From: Asaia prunellae JCM 25354
GTDB lineage: Bacteria > Pseudomonadota > Alphaproteobacteria > Acetobacterales > Acetobacteraceae
Reading direction: 5' to 3'
Length of the DNA stretch: 64,000 nucleotides
Assembly (NCBI RefSeq): GCF_000613885.1
Contig: NZ_BAJV01000014.1
Location: 1 to 64,000, forward strand
The notes beneath the pieces were generated by a model. It searched no databases, had not been told where the DNA came from, and saw nothing but the letters and a program-made list of their open reading frames with translations. Below, piece after piece: positions 1-10,334 of the stretch. Position 1 is the first letter of the stretch. Every line of letters begins with the position of its first letter. The position numbers were made by a program, and so were the translations under genes.

Positions 1-319
1 ATATTATTTATAGAGATAAGATGTAAATTTCTATCTCGTAGAAAATAGATCTCTTGCTTAAGGGGATTTGATTAATCGCACTACCAATCTATTTCTATAA
101 AAACTCGAATAGTCTTTATGGTAATCTTCAATTCCTCTTTCCATGATATCACCTAAGCATCGTAAATGAGATTTGGTATATCGTCAGGTGGACAAAATAA
201 GAAGATTCTCACACTCTGTTTACTGATGTCTTTTCTACGGTCGCAGTGCGCATGAGAACTTCATTCGGGGCGCACTGCTAGCACTGACGCGCGGCACTTA
301 TTACCGCACAATCATTATT
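1..319. other. AT-rich intergenic stretch, no gene seen
   Basis: The first 300 bases are clearly more AT-rich than the rest of the window and hold no convincing reading frame on either strand. The only structure I see is an inverted repeat (243-251 with 270-278) just downstream of ahcY. The left edge is cut by the window, so a neighbouring gene may begin or end just outside. Confidence 0.5.
243..278 (-). terminator. Possible hairpin downstream of ahcY
   Basis: GCAGTGCGC at 243-251 is complementary to GCGCACTGC at 270-278, a perfect 9-bp stem 42 bases past the ahcY stop codon. It has no run of T on either strand, so it may be an RNA-stabilising hairpin and not an intrinsic terminator. Confidence 0.3.
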
Positions 320-1608
320 TTAGTAGCGGTATTCTTCGTGCTTGAATGGACCGGCAACCGGCACGCCGATATAATCGGCCTGCCTGGTGCTCATCTTGCT
401 CAGCTCGGCGCCTACCTTGGCGAGATGGAGCGCTGCCACCTTCTCGTCCAGCTTCTTCGGGAGGGTATAGACCTTGGTCTCATACTGGCCCGGCTTGGCC
501 GTCCAGAGTTCGATCTGGGCCAGGGTCTGATTGGTGAAGGACGCCGACATCACGAAGGAAGGGTGACCCGTGCGTTGCCAAGGTTCACGAGACGGCCTTC
601 AGATAGCAGGATGATGCGCTTGCCATCGGGGAACTCGATCTCGTCCACCTGCGGCTTGACGTTGTCCCATTTGTAGTTGCGCAGCGCCTCGACCTGAATT
701 TCGCTGTCGAAATGGCCGATATTGCACACGATGGCGCGGTGCTTCATCTCGCGCATATGCTCGACGGTGATGATGTCGACATTGCCCGTGCAGGTCACGA
801 AGATATCACCACGTGGTGCGGCGGCTTCCATCGTCACGACCTCATAGCCTTCCATTGCGGCCTGAAGAGCGCAGATCGGGTCGACTTCGGTCACGAGCAC
901 ACGGCAGCCGGCATTGCGCAGCGAGGCGGCCGAGCCCTTGCCCACGTCGCCGTAACCGGCAACCACAGCAACCTTGCCCGCCATCATGACGTCGGTGCCA
1001 CGGCGGATGGCGTCCACCAGGCTCTCGCGGCAACCGTAGAGGTTGTCGAATTTCGACTTGGTGACGCTGTCATTCACGTTGATGGCCGGAACCTTCAGCG
1101 TGCCTTTCTTGGCCATTTCCCAGAGGCGATGCACGCCTGTGGTTGTCTCTTCGGACAGGCCGCGCACGTCGTTCAGCATCTCGGGATACTTGTCGTGCAT
1201 CAGCACGGTCAGGTCGCCGCCGTCATCGAGGATCATGTTCGGCGTCCAGCCATCGGGACCCTTGATGGTCTGCTCGATGCACCACCAGAACTCTTCCTCG
1301 CTCAGGCCCTTCCAGGCAAAAACCGGCACTCCGGTCGCGGCGATGGCAGCAGCAGCCTGATCCTGGGTCGAGAAGATGTTGCAGGACGACCAGCGCACGG
1401 TCGCGCCAAGAGCCGTCAGCGTCTCGATCAGCACGGCGGTCTGGATCGTCATGTGCAGACAGCCCGCAATGCGCGCGCCCTTGAGCGGCTGGCTGGCGCC
1501 GTATTCCTCGCGGAGCGCCATCAGGCCGGGCATTTCGCCCTCGGCAATGGAGATTTCCTTGCGGCCCCATTCGGCCAGGGCGATGTCGCGCACCTTGTAA
1601 TCGGTCAT
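320..1608 (-). CDS. ahcY: Adenosylhomocysteinase (single-base frameshift)
   Basis: This cytoplasmic NAD-dependent enzyme hydrolyses S-adenosylhomocysteine to adenosine and homocysteine, clearing the product of SAM-dependent methylation. The N-terminal substrate domain has HMTIQTAVL and [12 protein letters not shown]. The NAD-binding domain has [10 protein letters not shown], and the C-terminus has [14 protein letters not shown]. Translation from ATG 1608 runs to about 560, then the reading continues in another frame to the stop at 320. The sequence at the break reads [13 protein letters not shown] where the family has [16 protein letters not shown], which one missing base at about 555-575 explains. 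The restored product is about 429 residues, the normal family size. A frame open upstream to 1875 lacks homology and is not part of the gene. Confidence 0.93.
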
Positions 1609-1680
1609 TCTGAAACCCTTGTTTCTCTGGTGAGGGGCATGTGTATAGAGCGAGTTCCCGCTTTCGACCAGCACGCATGA

Positions 1681-1710
1681 AAAACGCCCGCTCCCGAAGG
1701 GGCGGGCGTT
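1681..1710 (-). terminator. Intrinsic terminator of the gene at 1736-2104
   Basis: On the minus strand a GC-rich stem (AACGCCCGC paired with GCGGGCGTT, tight loop) is followed by TTTTT. It lies 26 bases past the stop of the secreted-protein gene and upstream of ahcY, so ahcY probably has its own promoter in 1609-1680. Confidence 0.75.
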
Positions 1711-1735
1711 GCTGCTGTTGGAACAGTCAGATGTT

Positions 1736-2104
1736 TTACTGCTGGGCAGATTTGTCTGTAGTGGTTGCACTCTTGTGGTGATGTCTGTGCTTTGAAGCCT
1801 GTTCATGCTGCGGAGACGAGATAGGCATTTTCTCTGAGGTCTCACCCGTCGGCGTGGCGGTACCACCTGGTGCACTTGGCGTTTTTGGATCAGGTTGCTC
1901 GTTCATCTGGTTTTTGAACGTCTTGTTCTGTTCTGTCGGATTATGGATCCGGCTGGACTGGTTCTTAAGAGTTTCCGCTTTCTGGGCTGAGGGGGCTGTC
2001 TCGCTATCTGTCGCCGTGGTGGCCTGTGCGAACGCAGAAGGTGCGGCCAGAGGCGTAGCGAACAGAACAGACACGGTCAGGGCGGCTTTGAATACGTGTT
2101 TCAT
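1736..2104 (-). CDS. Small secreted hypothetical protein
   Basis: This is a 122-residue protein with a clear Sec signal peptide: positive MKH, hydrophobic core, and cleavage likely after PSAFA near residue 26. The mature part is rich in Thr, Ser, Pro, Gln and Lys, looks unstructured, and ends in a His/Lys-rich tail (KHRHHHK). I recognise no family. The His cluster might bind metal, but that is a guess. It is followed by its own terminator. Confidence 0.65.
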   Translation of the reverse strand: MKHVFKAALTVSVLFATPLAAPSAFAQATTATDSETAPSAQKAETLKNQSSRIHNPTEQNKTFKNQMNEQPDPKTPSAPGGTATPTGETSEKMPISSPQHEQASKHRHHHKSATTTDKSAQQ

Positions 2105-2313
2105 GACAGACTCCTGTCGAAGACCGGGGAAAGGACGTCCAGTGTGGTTATTGTTTTTGGAGGACGGTTAGACGAACTGGTAACAAACCGGCAGCGTTTC
2201 GGTTTCCTCATACGCAGATTAAGGTTTGAAACCGGTTGCCTGAGTCAGGCACACATGCGACAGAGCGGGCAGCGCGTCGTCCGCGTTTCCGATCCCTCAT
2301 GATGGAGGATGGC

Positions 2314-3398
2314 ATGTCCAATACACGCTCGCAGCTGCCGTTCTCAGTCGTCGCAGGTCAGGACATGAAGCCGAATGGCGTTCTGCCTCACGGGATCGCC
2401 AACGGACTGGTCTGGGCCATCAGGGCACGCCCGGGTGAAGATCCTGTGCCGCTTGAGCCGCATGAGATTGAAAGCCTGCTCAACGATCGCACACCTCCTT
2501 CCAATTATCCCAAGCCTTCCGAAAGCTGGGCCTGGCTGCATTTCGATACGGTGCACAGCTCGGCGCGCCAGCATGTAGCGACCCTGCCTTGCCTGCCGGA
2601 AGATGTCAGCGCCATGCTGGCTGAAACCGAATATGGTGTCATGCTTGAGGCTCTGCCTGGCCTTGTCTGGGGTGCGCTTCCTGCTTTCGATGATGCCGTT
2701 TCGGAAGAAGACCGTGATATCTGTGCCTGGCGCTTTGCTATGCGTCCCGATTTACTCATCACCACACGACGCAACCCCATTCCGGTGCTGGGTGCTGCCT
2801 TTCGCACATTGCGGGCCGATTCAATTCCCCGCAGCCCGGCCGGGGTAATCGACCGTGCTCTGCGTGAGTTCACTGGCAGTGTACGCCGCCAGATCGGCAA
2901 GCTTGATGACGAGCTGGATCGTGCTGAAGATGCGTTGCTTCTGATCGAGCGTCGTACCGATCTGGGCCATCTGGGTGGTATTGTGGGTAAGGGGCGACGC
3001 CGTGCTACCGAATTGCGCCGTGTTGTAACACCTATTGATCGCGTGTTGCGTGATGAGGATCTGGAATTACCCGAATGGCTGAGGATGAGTTGCGCGATCG
3101 GACCGAACGTCAGGTCCACGCGGCGCTGGATGACATGATTGCGCTTCTCGACCGTGCCCGTTCGCTTCAGGATGAGCTCGGGTCATCTCAGGCTGAAGAG
3201 ACGAACAGGCGTCTCTATATCCTGACCGCAGCAACCATCCTCATGTTTCCTGCCACGCTTGTGACCGGTTTTTTTGGCATGAATACGGGAGGTATGTATC
3301 TGGCGAGTGGGCAATATGGCACGATCGAAGCGGGTATTGTCTGTTTCATTGCCATGATTCTGACCTGGGTATTCCTAAAGCTTGCTCGTCTTCTCTGA
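2314..3398 (+). CDS. CorA/ZntB-family divalent cation transporter (frameshifted)
   Basis: Inner-membrane metal ion channel or transporter of the CorA superfamily. A long soluble N-terminal domain with a helical region (VRRQIGKLDDELDRAED) precedes two C-terminal membrane segments. The first ends in GFFGMNTGG, which is the GMN signature in the form seen in ZntB-like members, so zinc efflux or uptake is possible. The best start is ATG 2314, with GGAGG five bases upstream; ATG 2299 is an alternative. A missing base near 3075-3085 splits the frame before the membrane segments. The restored product is about 361 residues. A second, classic CorA lies at 49858. Confidence 0.85.
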
Positions 3399-3926
3399 CA
3401 GACTCGGGAGGGGCGAATGCGACACGCGCTATTTTTTTCCAGGGCCCTCCGAGATAACGCCATAGATTCAGGGCAGCCGCGAAACTGGCAGCGCGTGGAG
3501 GCTCTGCCGAAAGCTGAGCGTGCAAGGTTCTTGCCTGTTCTGGAGAGACCTTGTTCTGCACGGTCAGATGTGGTCGCCAGCGTGACTGATCCTGTCGGGT
3601 CAGACTGTCTGCAGGAAGGGAGGCACAGATAGCCTCGCGGATTAAGGCTCCAGCAGGCAGAACAGACGATAGGCCACGCCATGCCCCAGCAGTACTGGCG
3701 CCTCGATCCGCACCAGGGGCGCCGGACGGGGTTTGTTCATGATCTCCAGAACAAGAGCTTCATGTTCGGCTCTCAGGGTATGAAACAGCGTAATGTGTGC
3801 CGGTACGATATTGCGTTGTGGGGGAAAATAAAGGTTCCGCTGCGCTTGCGCCCATGCCTGCTCGTCGGGGGCGAGTTCAAGCGTCAGAATGAGTGGTTCT
3901 TCTGTATGTTCTGTCACGACCGGCAT
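3346..3926 (-). CDS. 2'-5' RNA ligase family 2H phosphoesterase (frameshifted)
   Basis: This is a small cytosolic protein of the 2H phosphoesterase fold. Both catalytic HxT motifs are visible: HITLFH in the N-terminal part and HLTVQNK after the frame break. The break lies near 3660-3670, where CLLEP-stop in one frame continues as LPAGALIREAI in the next. The restored length is about 193 residues, which fits the family. Members hydrolyse cyclic phosphodiesters in RNA or nucleotides; the exact substrate cannot be read from sequence. The 3' end overlaps the end of the convergent CorA gene by 53 bases. Confidence 0.75.
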
Positions 3927-4094
3927 TTTCCTCTCTGCAAGAAGGCAAAGCGGATCATATGGTCAGGGTTTCCTGAGGGAGATAGTTCTTTGGGGGACCG
4001 AGGCGCTGATCCGCGCCCTGCAAAAGCCTGCCTTCTGTCCTGATGTGGAAAAGATCAGGAAGAAGGCCTGAGCCGGCCAGGTCCGATCAGAAAC

Positions 4095-5023
4095 TCACTC
4101 GCTGCCTATATGGTGTGTGCCACGTGTGCGTGCCAGATCTTCCTGATGTTGCCGTGCAGCATAACGGGCACGCTGAATGTCGGTCCGCTCGGTAGCGCAG
4201 GCAGGACATTGTACGCCCTCGACGTAAAGATCCGAAGTCTTGTCCTGCGCCGAGACAGGGCGACGGCAGCCATGGCATAAATCATAATCGCCGGGTTCGA
4301 GACCGTGGCGTACAGTGACCCGCTGGTCGAACACGAAGCATTCACCTTCCCACAGACTTTCGGATTCCGGCACGTCTTCAAGATATTTCAGAATGCCGCC
4401 CTTGAGATGATAGACGTCTTCCGCGCCTTCAGAGAGGCAAAGGCCGTGGATTTTTCGCAGCGTATACCCCCTGTGCAGAACATGGCGATTTTTGGCTTGC
4501 GTCCTTCAGCCTCAAGCGTAGCGCGTTTGGCGCGAAACCAGTCGGGAAATTCGCGAAAACTCCGGATATCCGGATCAATCGCGCCTTTGAATGTGCCGAC
4601 AGCCACTTCGTAGTCGTTGCGTGTATCAATCAGGATCGTATCAGGGTCTGAGATCAGGGCATTCCATTCGGCCGCAGGCACATAATGACCCACACCGGCA
4701 AGCGGATCGATGTCGGGCTGTCCCATGGTGACAATCTCTCGCTTGAGGCGCACTTTCATGCGGTTGAAAGGCATCGTATCGTTATGGGAAAGCTTCCATT
4801 CCAGCGCGTCGCAACCGGGCAAGGTACGAATATAGGCCAGAATGGTATCAATAGCCTCCGGGGTGCCTGCAATGGTGCCATTGATCCCCTCACGGGCCAG
4901 AAGCAGCGTACCCTTGATGTTGTGGCTCAGACAGGCGTCGAGAAGTGGACCGCGGAGTGAGGCCGGATCGGCAAATGGTGTAAAACGATAAAGAGCCGCA
5001 ATGCAGAGAAGGGCCTGCGCCAT
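4095..5023 (-). CDS. trhO: tRNA uridine(34) hydroxylase, rhodanese-like (frameshifted)
   Basis: UPF0176/TrhO family enzymes make 5-hydroxyuridine at wobble position 34 of tRNAs using oxygen. Order seen: N-terminal ferredoxin-like domain ([14 protein letters not shown]), rhodanese domain ([11 protein letters not shown]), active-site loop [10 protein letters not shown] with the conserved Cys, then a Cys-rich tail ([10 protein letters not shown] and VQCPACATE). A single missing base near 4415-4440 breaks the frame just after the active site. The restored sequence [17 protein letters not shown] matches the family pattern. Product about 309 residues. Confidence 0.9.
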
Positions 5024-5324
5024 GATGAATCTTCCTGAAACTTGAAAACCGTTTTTACGGATCTTTTAGCGCATAATCTGGATCCGGGCCTATCAAGAAT
5101 AGCCGAATTGCTGCTCGCGCGCCCGGCTTTTCATGTTCTGCAGAAATGGTCCCAGGCACGAGCATGACGATATATTTGAAATATCGGTTATGTTTCAGAT
5201 TAGCGCCTATTAACGAAATAGACAGAGCATTTTTCGTTACCACTCGTGTATTCGCCTGCCATTCAACCTGCGCCATGAATTTTCTTTATATCTCTGGCTG
5301 ACATCGATCGGGTCAGGGGGCGAT
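5024..5324. other. Intergenic region upstream of the Hint protein
   Basis: A 301-base gap between divergent trhO and the Hint gene. It is AT-richer than its flanks and must carry both promoters. I see no unambiguous -35/-10 pair. An open frame on the minus strand (5055-5276) has no ribosome-binding site or recognisable features and is not called. Confidence 0.4.
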
Positions 5325-7526
5325 ATGGCAACGACATCCACGACCGTGCTCAGCGGAGGCAACTGGACTGCGAGCAGCAAGGCCGGCACGACCTGGTATG
5401 TGAGTGGTTCAGTTTCTGCCACAGGGGCTGTTACCCTGTCCAATATCGGTACGCTTACGGTTCTGAGTGGTGCTGTGGTCTCTGGAGCGACCCTTACGGG
5501 CGGCATTCCGACTGTCTCCGTACTCGGCGGGGGGGCCATGATCTCCTCTTTCGAGCTTAATGGCTATCTGCGTGTGGCTAGTGGCGGTGTGATCTCGGGT
5601 AACACACTGAACTCGGATGAAGTCACGCTTTCGGCAGGTGCCAGCTCTGTCAATGACGTGTTCGTCAATAGCGGCGCATCTGCTGATACAAATGCCTTTG
5701 TCTATGTCAGTTCAGGCGCGGCGCTGATCGGTGCGACGATGACCGATGGTTACCAGTCCGGTCTCAGTGCGTTCATCTCTTCAGGAGCTTCGGTCTCAAA
5801 CCTTACCCTTGGATCGGGCGCTGGCGTTTATGTTTCATCGGGTGCTACCGCGACAAACATAAATGCCGGATCGGGCAGTGTTGTATCGATGGCCACCAGC
5901 TATGGCAGTGGCAGTGCCAATGTTGTGCTTCCTGCCCAGAGTTCGGTGGTCCTGCGCGGCGGCAACTGGTCAGCCGTCCTTATCGACAAGGTTACCTATT
6001 ATGTCAGTGGCACGGTTTCTGCGACCGGAGCGGTTACATTCTCAGCTATTTCTACCCTGACTGTCTCCAGCGGTGCTGTTGTTTCAGGAGCTACGATAAG
6101 CGGAAGTGTGGCGACAGTCTCGGTCATGAGTGGAGGCACGTTAGAGAACTCTCTTCTTCTCAATGGCTATGTCTCGGCAATGGGGGGGGCCACGCTCTCA
6201 GCCAATGTCCTGAACTCGAATGTTGTTTATCTTTCTTCAGGTGCCCAGTCGATCAACGACACCTATGTAAACAGTGGAAATGGCGCGGATCGCGCTTCCG
6301 ATGTTTATGTCTATAGCGGCGCGAATGTTGTTTCACCTTACATCGGATCAGCGCAGGCGGGCAGCTTTGTGGTTCGTGTTTCGTCAGGGGCGTCGATCAG
6401 TGATCCAACCCTGATTCAAAGTGGTGGCCAGCTTCTTGCTTCCGGTGGCACGGTCAAAACAACGAATGCTGCTCCCTGTTTCCTTGCGGGCACGATGATA
6501 GCAACTGACAGAGGCGCCATGGCGGTTGAGACAATCGGGATCGGAGACAGGGTCGTTGCGCGTGTTGGTGATACCGTTGAATACCGGGAAGTGATCTGGG
6601 CAGGAACAGCCGAAGCAATTATTCGTCCGGATCTGCCAAGTGATCTATCAGGCTTTCCTGTCAGGGTCATACAGGGCGCTCTTGGCGAAAACCTGCCAGA
6701 CAAGGATCTTCTGCTTACGTCAGAGCATTCACTGTTTCTGGAAGGAGCTTTTGTACCTGTACGCATGCTCGTGAATGGAATGACTATCTACTATGACAAG
6801 ACAGTATTGTCCTATAAATACTATCATCTGGAGACCGAAAAACACTCCATTATTTCGGCTGACGGTGTATGGAGTGAAAGCTATCTTGATACAGGTAACC
6901 GACAGTCTTTTCGACAGACAGGCACTGTGCATGTGCTGGGCAGCAGAGTGCTGACCTGGGAAAAAGCCGCAGCGGCACCTTTGAGAACCGACCGTGAATT
7001 TGTCGAGCCTATTTTCCGACAATTGCTGACATACGGGGTTGCAGCCGGAATATCGGCACAATCAGGTGACGAGATGCAGACAACCAATGATCCAGACATC
7101 CATATCGTTACGGACCAGGGAGAGTGGATCAGCCAGCGTCGTGCCGGTAACGGGCAATTTGTTTTCGTTTTGCCTGAAATTACCAGTGAAGTGCGGATAG
7201 TCTCCAATGTGAGTCGACCGAGTGATGCTATCGCTCCTTATGTCGATGACAGACGTCATCTTGGTGTACTTATTGGTGCTATCACGCTTTTCGATAGCTG
7301 GGAGACCATTGATCTGTCTGACAGGTTTCAGGCAGAGGCACTGGATGGATGGCACGATCCCGAGCCTCATGGTCGACGCTGGACGAATGGTAAGGCATTT
7401 TTGTCACTGCCAAGAACCCGTCCCGGAGGGATTGCTCTTTTGGCGCTCAGGGTTGACGCTGCAGGTCCCTATCTGAAGCCCTGTCTTCATGAAACGATGG
7501 TCCGTTATGGCGGCAACTCTAACTGA
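5325..7526 (+). CDS. Repeat-bearing surface/secreted protein with C-terminal Hint domain
   Basis: A 733-residue protein in one intact frame. Residues 5-384 are Ser/Gly/Val/Ala-rich beta-helix-like repeats (VSSGA, VLSGA, LSSGAQSIND), similar in style to AIDA/autotransporter passengers. They form two copies of about 200 residues starting STTVLSGGNW and SSVVLRGGNW. Residues from C385 (PCFLAGTMIATDRG) form a Hedgehog/intein-type Hint domain with the histidine block LLTSEHSLFL, resembling the Hint_2 group common in Acetobacteraceae. No Sec signal peptide is seen, so export, if any, would be by another route. Hint domains self-cleave at the Cys; here that would release the repeat half. A GGGGG tract precedes ATG 5325. 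Function is unproven; an adhesin or matrix protein is plausible. Confidence 0.75.
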   Translation: MATTSTTVLSGGNWTASSKAGTTWYVSGSVSATGAVTLSNIGTLTVLSGAVVSGATLTGGIPTVSVLGGGAMISSFELNGYLRVASGGVISGNTLNSDEVTLSAGASSVNDVFVNSGASADTNAFVYVSSGAALIGATMTDGYQSGLSAFISSGASVSNLTLGSGAGVYVSSGATATNINAGSGSVVSMATSYGSGSANVVLPAQSSVVLRGGNWSAVLIDKVTYYVSGTVSATGAVTFSAISTLTVSSGAVVSGATISGSVATVSVMSGGTLENSLLLNGYVSAMGGATLSANVLNSNVVYLSSGAQSINDTYVNSGNGADRASDVYVYSGANVVSPYIGSAQAGSFVVRVSSGASISDPTLIQSGGQLLASGGTVKTTNAAPCFLAGTMIATDRGAMAVETIGIGDRVVARVGDTVEYREVIWAGTAEAIIRPDLPSDLSGFPVRVIQGALGENLPDKDLLLTSEHSLFLEGAFVPVRMLVNGMTIYYDKTVLSYKYYHLETEKHSIISADGVWSESYLDTGNRQSFRQTGTVHVLGSRVLTWEKAAAAPLRTDREFVEPIFRQLLTYGVAAGISAQSGDEMQTTNDPDIHIVTDQGEWISQRRAGNGQFVFVLPEITSEVRIVSNVSRPSDAIAPYVDDRRHLGVLIGAITLFDSWETIDLSDRFQAEALDGWHDPEPHGRRWTNGKAFLSLPRTRPGGIALLALRVDAAGPYLKPCLHETMVRYGGNSN
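5337..5942 (+). repeat. Internal duplication in the Hint protein, copy 1
   Basis: This encodes residues 5-206. Landmarks shared with copy 2, in the same order, are GGNW, YVSGSVSATGAV, LSGAVVSGAT, LNGY, SAGASSVNDVFVNSGA and ISSGAS. Divergence at many codons shows that the duplication is old. Confidence 0.8.
5943..6476 (+). repeat. Internal duplication in the Hint protein, copy 2
   Basis: This encodes residues 207-384, ending just before the Hint cysteine. Matching landmarks are GGNW, YVSGTVSATGAV, SSGAVVSGAT, LNGY, SSGAQSINDTYVNSG and VSSGAS. It is slightly shorter than copy 1 at its end. Confidence 0.8.
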
Positions 7527-7573
7527 GAAACCGAGCGGTTTTCAGGCCTTGCGGACCACCGGGCGCGGAAAGG

Positions 7574-7598
7574 AAGAGCCGATCGAGAATCGGCTCTT
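7574..7598. terminator. Hairpin between convergent genes
   Basis: AAGAGCCGAT and ATCGGCTCTT form a perfect 10-bp stem with a 5-base loop between the stop codons of the Hint gene and the convergent TonB receptor. T-runs are short, so it is a candidate bidirectional terminator. Confidence 0.55.
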
Positions 7599-7604
7599 GC
7601 CCAC

Positions 7605-9949
7605 TCAGTAGTTCAGGCTGATCTGACCAAGAAAAGTACGGCCGGTCGAAGGTGTGGCCCGGTTCGAAAACAGGCTTTGATAATTCAGACGGTTCGCCAG
7701 ATTGTAGCCGTTGAGCGACATCTTCCAGTGTTTACCCAGGCGATGCGAGATGACAGCATCGAAATCGAGATTGGCGGGAACACGCAGCGTGTTGGTGGTG
7801 TTCAGCCAGACATGCTGACGCCAGGTCATGCCGCCACCGAAAGAGATATTATAAAGCTTGTTGGGGAAAGCCTCGTAAACTGACCAGAGCGTAGCCTGAT
7901 TATGCGGTACGTACTGTACCTGCTTGCCTATAGCCGCTGCCGTATCGGAATTCAGAGTATCACTGTCATAAAGGGCATAGGTCGCGGAGATATTCCAGCC
8001 GCGCATGATCATGCCGCCAACCGAGAGTTCAAGGCCCTGGTTGCGCTGCTTGTCGCTTGAACCCAGAACCTGTCCCGTAACCGGGTCGGCGTTGATGGCG
8101 TTGTTTTTTTCCAGCCGGAAGAGCGAGGCCGTAAAGCCCATGCGATCATGAAAGGCGCTGTATTTTGCGCCGACTTCATAAAGTGTGGCCTTTTCAGGAC
8201 TGGCGAAGGAGTTGGTACCAGGGCGGATCGGTACGGAACCATTGGTCACATACATACCGCTCGGTGTGGTTGAGGTTGCCCAGGTGAAATAATAGGTCTG
8301 ATGTTCGTCAGGCGTGCCAACGAGGCTGACATTGGGGTTAAAAACGCTGCTGACCTGATGGTAGTGAATATCGGGGTTTGTCTTAACGTTGCCACCTGTC
8401 AGATTATAGCTGGTCTGCCAGCGATCCCAGCGGAATCCGCCTTTCACGGATAGCCAGTTTGTCAGCCAGATCTGATCATAAAAGAACAGACCTGTATCGA
8501 ACCCATAGCCGTTGGAATGGGATTTGGCACCCAGCGCGCCGAGAGAAACCAGACCGCCGGGGTTCAGATCGCCCGGTACCAGAAGCAGATTGCCGACAGA
8601 AGGGTCTGGATTGACCAGTGAGGCATAAGGTTTGGCCTTGAGATAGGTCGATTGCGAGCGCACGTCGTTGACGCGTTCAATATCAAAGCCCGTCACGATT
8701 TGATGCTTGAGGAAACCCGTGTGAAAATCGGCGACCATGGAGCCGACATTCTGCACCGACCAGCTTGTCTGCTGATAGGGAAGAGGAGCCATATAGGTTC
8801 CCGGCCCTGTTCCTTTACCGGCTCCACTGGGTCCTGAACGTGCGACGAGTGCCGAACTGGCATGACCCAGAAAATAGTTGTTGGTGCAGGTGGTGTCGCA
8901 GGTGGCTTTTGACGCGGCGAAAGTACGATAGAATTGTCCGCCGCGCAGATCATCAAAAAACTTAATATGGTCGTTCAGCTTGTAGGAAAAGCGTGCTGTT
9001 TCCATATTATCGTTGGTGGCGTTCTGGTCGTTGTTCGTGCCGTAGAAATTGGTGCGACGAATGCCGTATTCAGTGATTGGACCACCGGTTTTGGTACCTG
9101 GCGGGGTTACAACGGGTACACCGAAATCGGGGATCGAATTCTCCTGCTGGTGCATATATTGCAACACAAGCGTAGCGCGGCTGCCGAGACCAAACGCAAT
9201 CGAGGGGGCAATGCCCCAGCGATGCGAATACAGGAAATCACGCCCAACGATGTTATTCTCATTGCCCATGCCGGTAATGCGAAGCGCTGTGTGATCATCC
9301 AGCTTCTTGTTGACGTCGAGAACCCCGCGATAATATGAGCCCGAGCCACCGTTGAATTCGGCTGAGTAATGATCGTTCAGGGTTGGGGTCTTGGTCACCA
9401 TATTGATAGCGCCACCCGTTGTACCATTGCCGAAAACTTCGGATGATGGGCCCTTGATGACCGAAATCGTCTCAAGATTGAAGGCATCGCGCTGTAAACG
9501 CCAAAATCACGCAGACCGTCCTGATAGATGTCGTTCTGGGCCTGGAAACCACGGATCAGAAACTGGTCACCATTCATGCCGCCCGCGCCTTCGCCTATGG
9601 ATGAGGTAACGCCAGGCACGTTGCGCAAGGCCTCATCCACTGATTTCACATTCTGCTGTTTCATCAGCATTTGTGGCACAATATTGATCTGTTGCGGCGT
9701 GTGCAGCGCGTCCTGAGGCAGACGCGACAGGCCGATCGGGTCTTTCAGTGTGTTGAAACCATTGCCCATGACCGTGATCTGTTCATCAGCCTTGTGCTTG
9801 TCGCGTTTGTCTTCCTTGCGCTGACGATGCGGCTTCTTATCTTTTTCACGATCAGCGCTATCCGTAGCTGCGTGGCTTTGTGCCGATCCAAGAACGATCC
9901 CGGTGAGCATCGGAAGCAGAGTCAGGGATTTGCGCATGGGGGGACGCAT
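7605..9949 (-). CDS. TonB-dependent siderophore-type receptor (frameshifted)
   Basis: Outer-membrane gated barrel for TonB/ExbB/ExbD-driven uptake, most like catecholate siderophore receptors. Order: signal peptide (about MRKSLTLLPMLTGIVLGSAQ to AHAA), an unusual Lys/Arg/Asp-rich stretch (DREKDKKPHRQRKEDKRDK), plug domain (TPQQINIVPQ, NVPGVTSSIGEGAGG, FLIRGF), then the barrel ending with an aromatic residue (FLGQISLNY). One missing base at about 9481-9500 breaks the plug after DGLRDFGVYS, and the barrel frame resumes at NMVTKTPTL. The start is ATG 9949 (GGAG upstream) or ATG 9937. Restored length is about 781 residues. The ligand is unknown. Confidence 0.88.
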
Positions 9950-10334
9950 GTGGCGTGACACTCCAGTAAGTTGCGAAGAATTCTCAACCCACATAATGAA
10001 AACGCGACTTAATCTCAATATATTTGTAGCAAAATGTATACAGAAATTTCCAGAGTGTTAAAAATGAAACACAGGAAATATGAGCAACATCTTCGTTTTT
10101 GGCCGGATAGTCGGATCTGTCTGAAAACCGTATCGATATCGTTTTGTGTTGTCGTTATCACACGTCTTTTAATCCCTGGTCTTCATTTGTGAATCTATGA
10201 AGCAGAACACACGAAATCGGTACTCACGAAACAGTCTCTTGATCTGGCCGGTATTTTGGGGAAGGTCGATGGACTTCTTTATTCATTCCTGACACGGAAT
10301 GCGGATAGAGAGCCGTGGTAAAGGGAGCGCGTCA
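9950..10334. other. AT-rich divergent promoter region
   Basis: A 385-base gap between the divergent TonB receptor and aldose-epimerase genes, clearly AT-richer than the coding DNA. It should contain promoters for both. I looked for a Fur box for the receptor and saw no convincing match. Confidence 0.45.

Noticed and set aside
712-1680. Long plus-strand frame opposite ahcY
   Set aside because: It is a shadow of ahcY codon bias; the product is His/Ala/Gly-rich with no motifs and no ribosome site.
1609-1680. SAH riboswitch upstream of ahcY
   Set aside because: The 70-base leader shows no convincing SAH-riboswitch core, and it is short for one.
5055-5276. Small minus-strand frame between trhO and the Hint gene
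   Set aside because: No ribosome site or recognisable feature; it lies in a divergent promoter region.
5325-7526. Hint domain as a protein-splicing intein
   Set aside because: It sits at the C-terminus with no recognisable C-extein or terminal Asn plus nucleophile, so cleavage and not splicing is expected.
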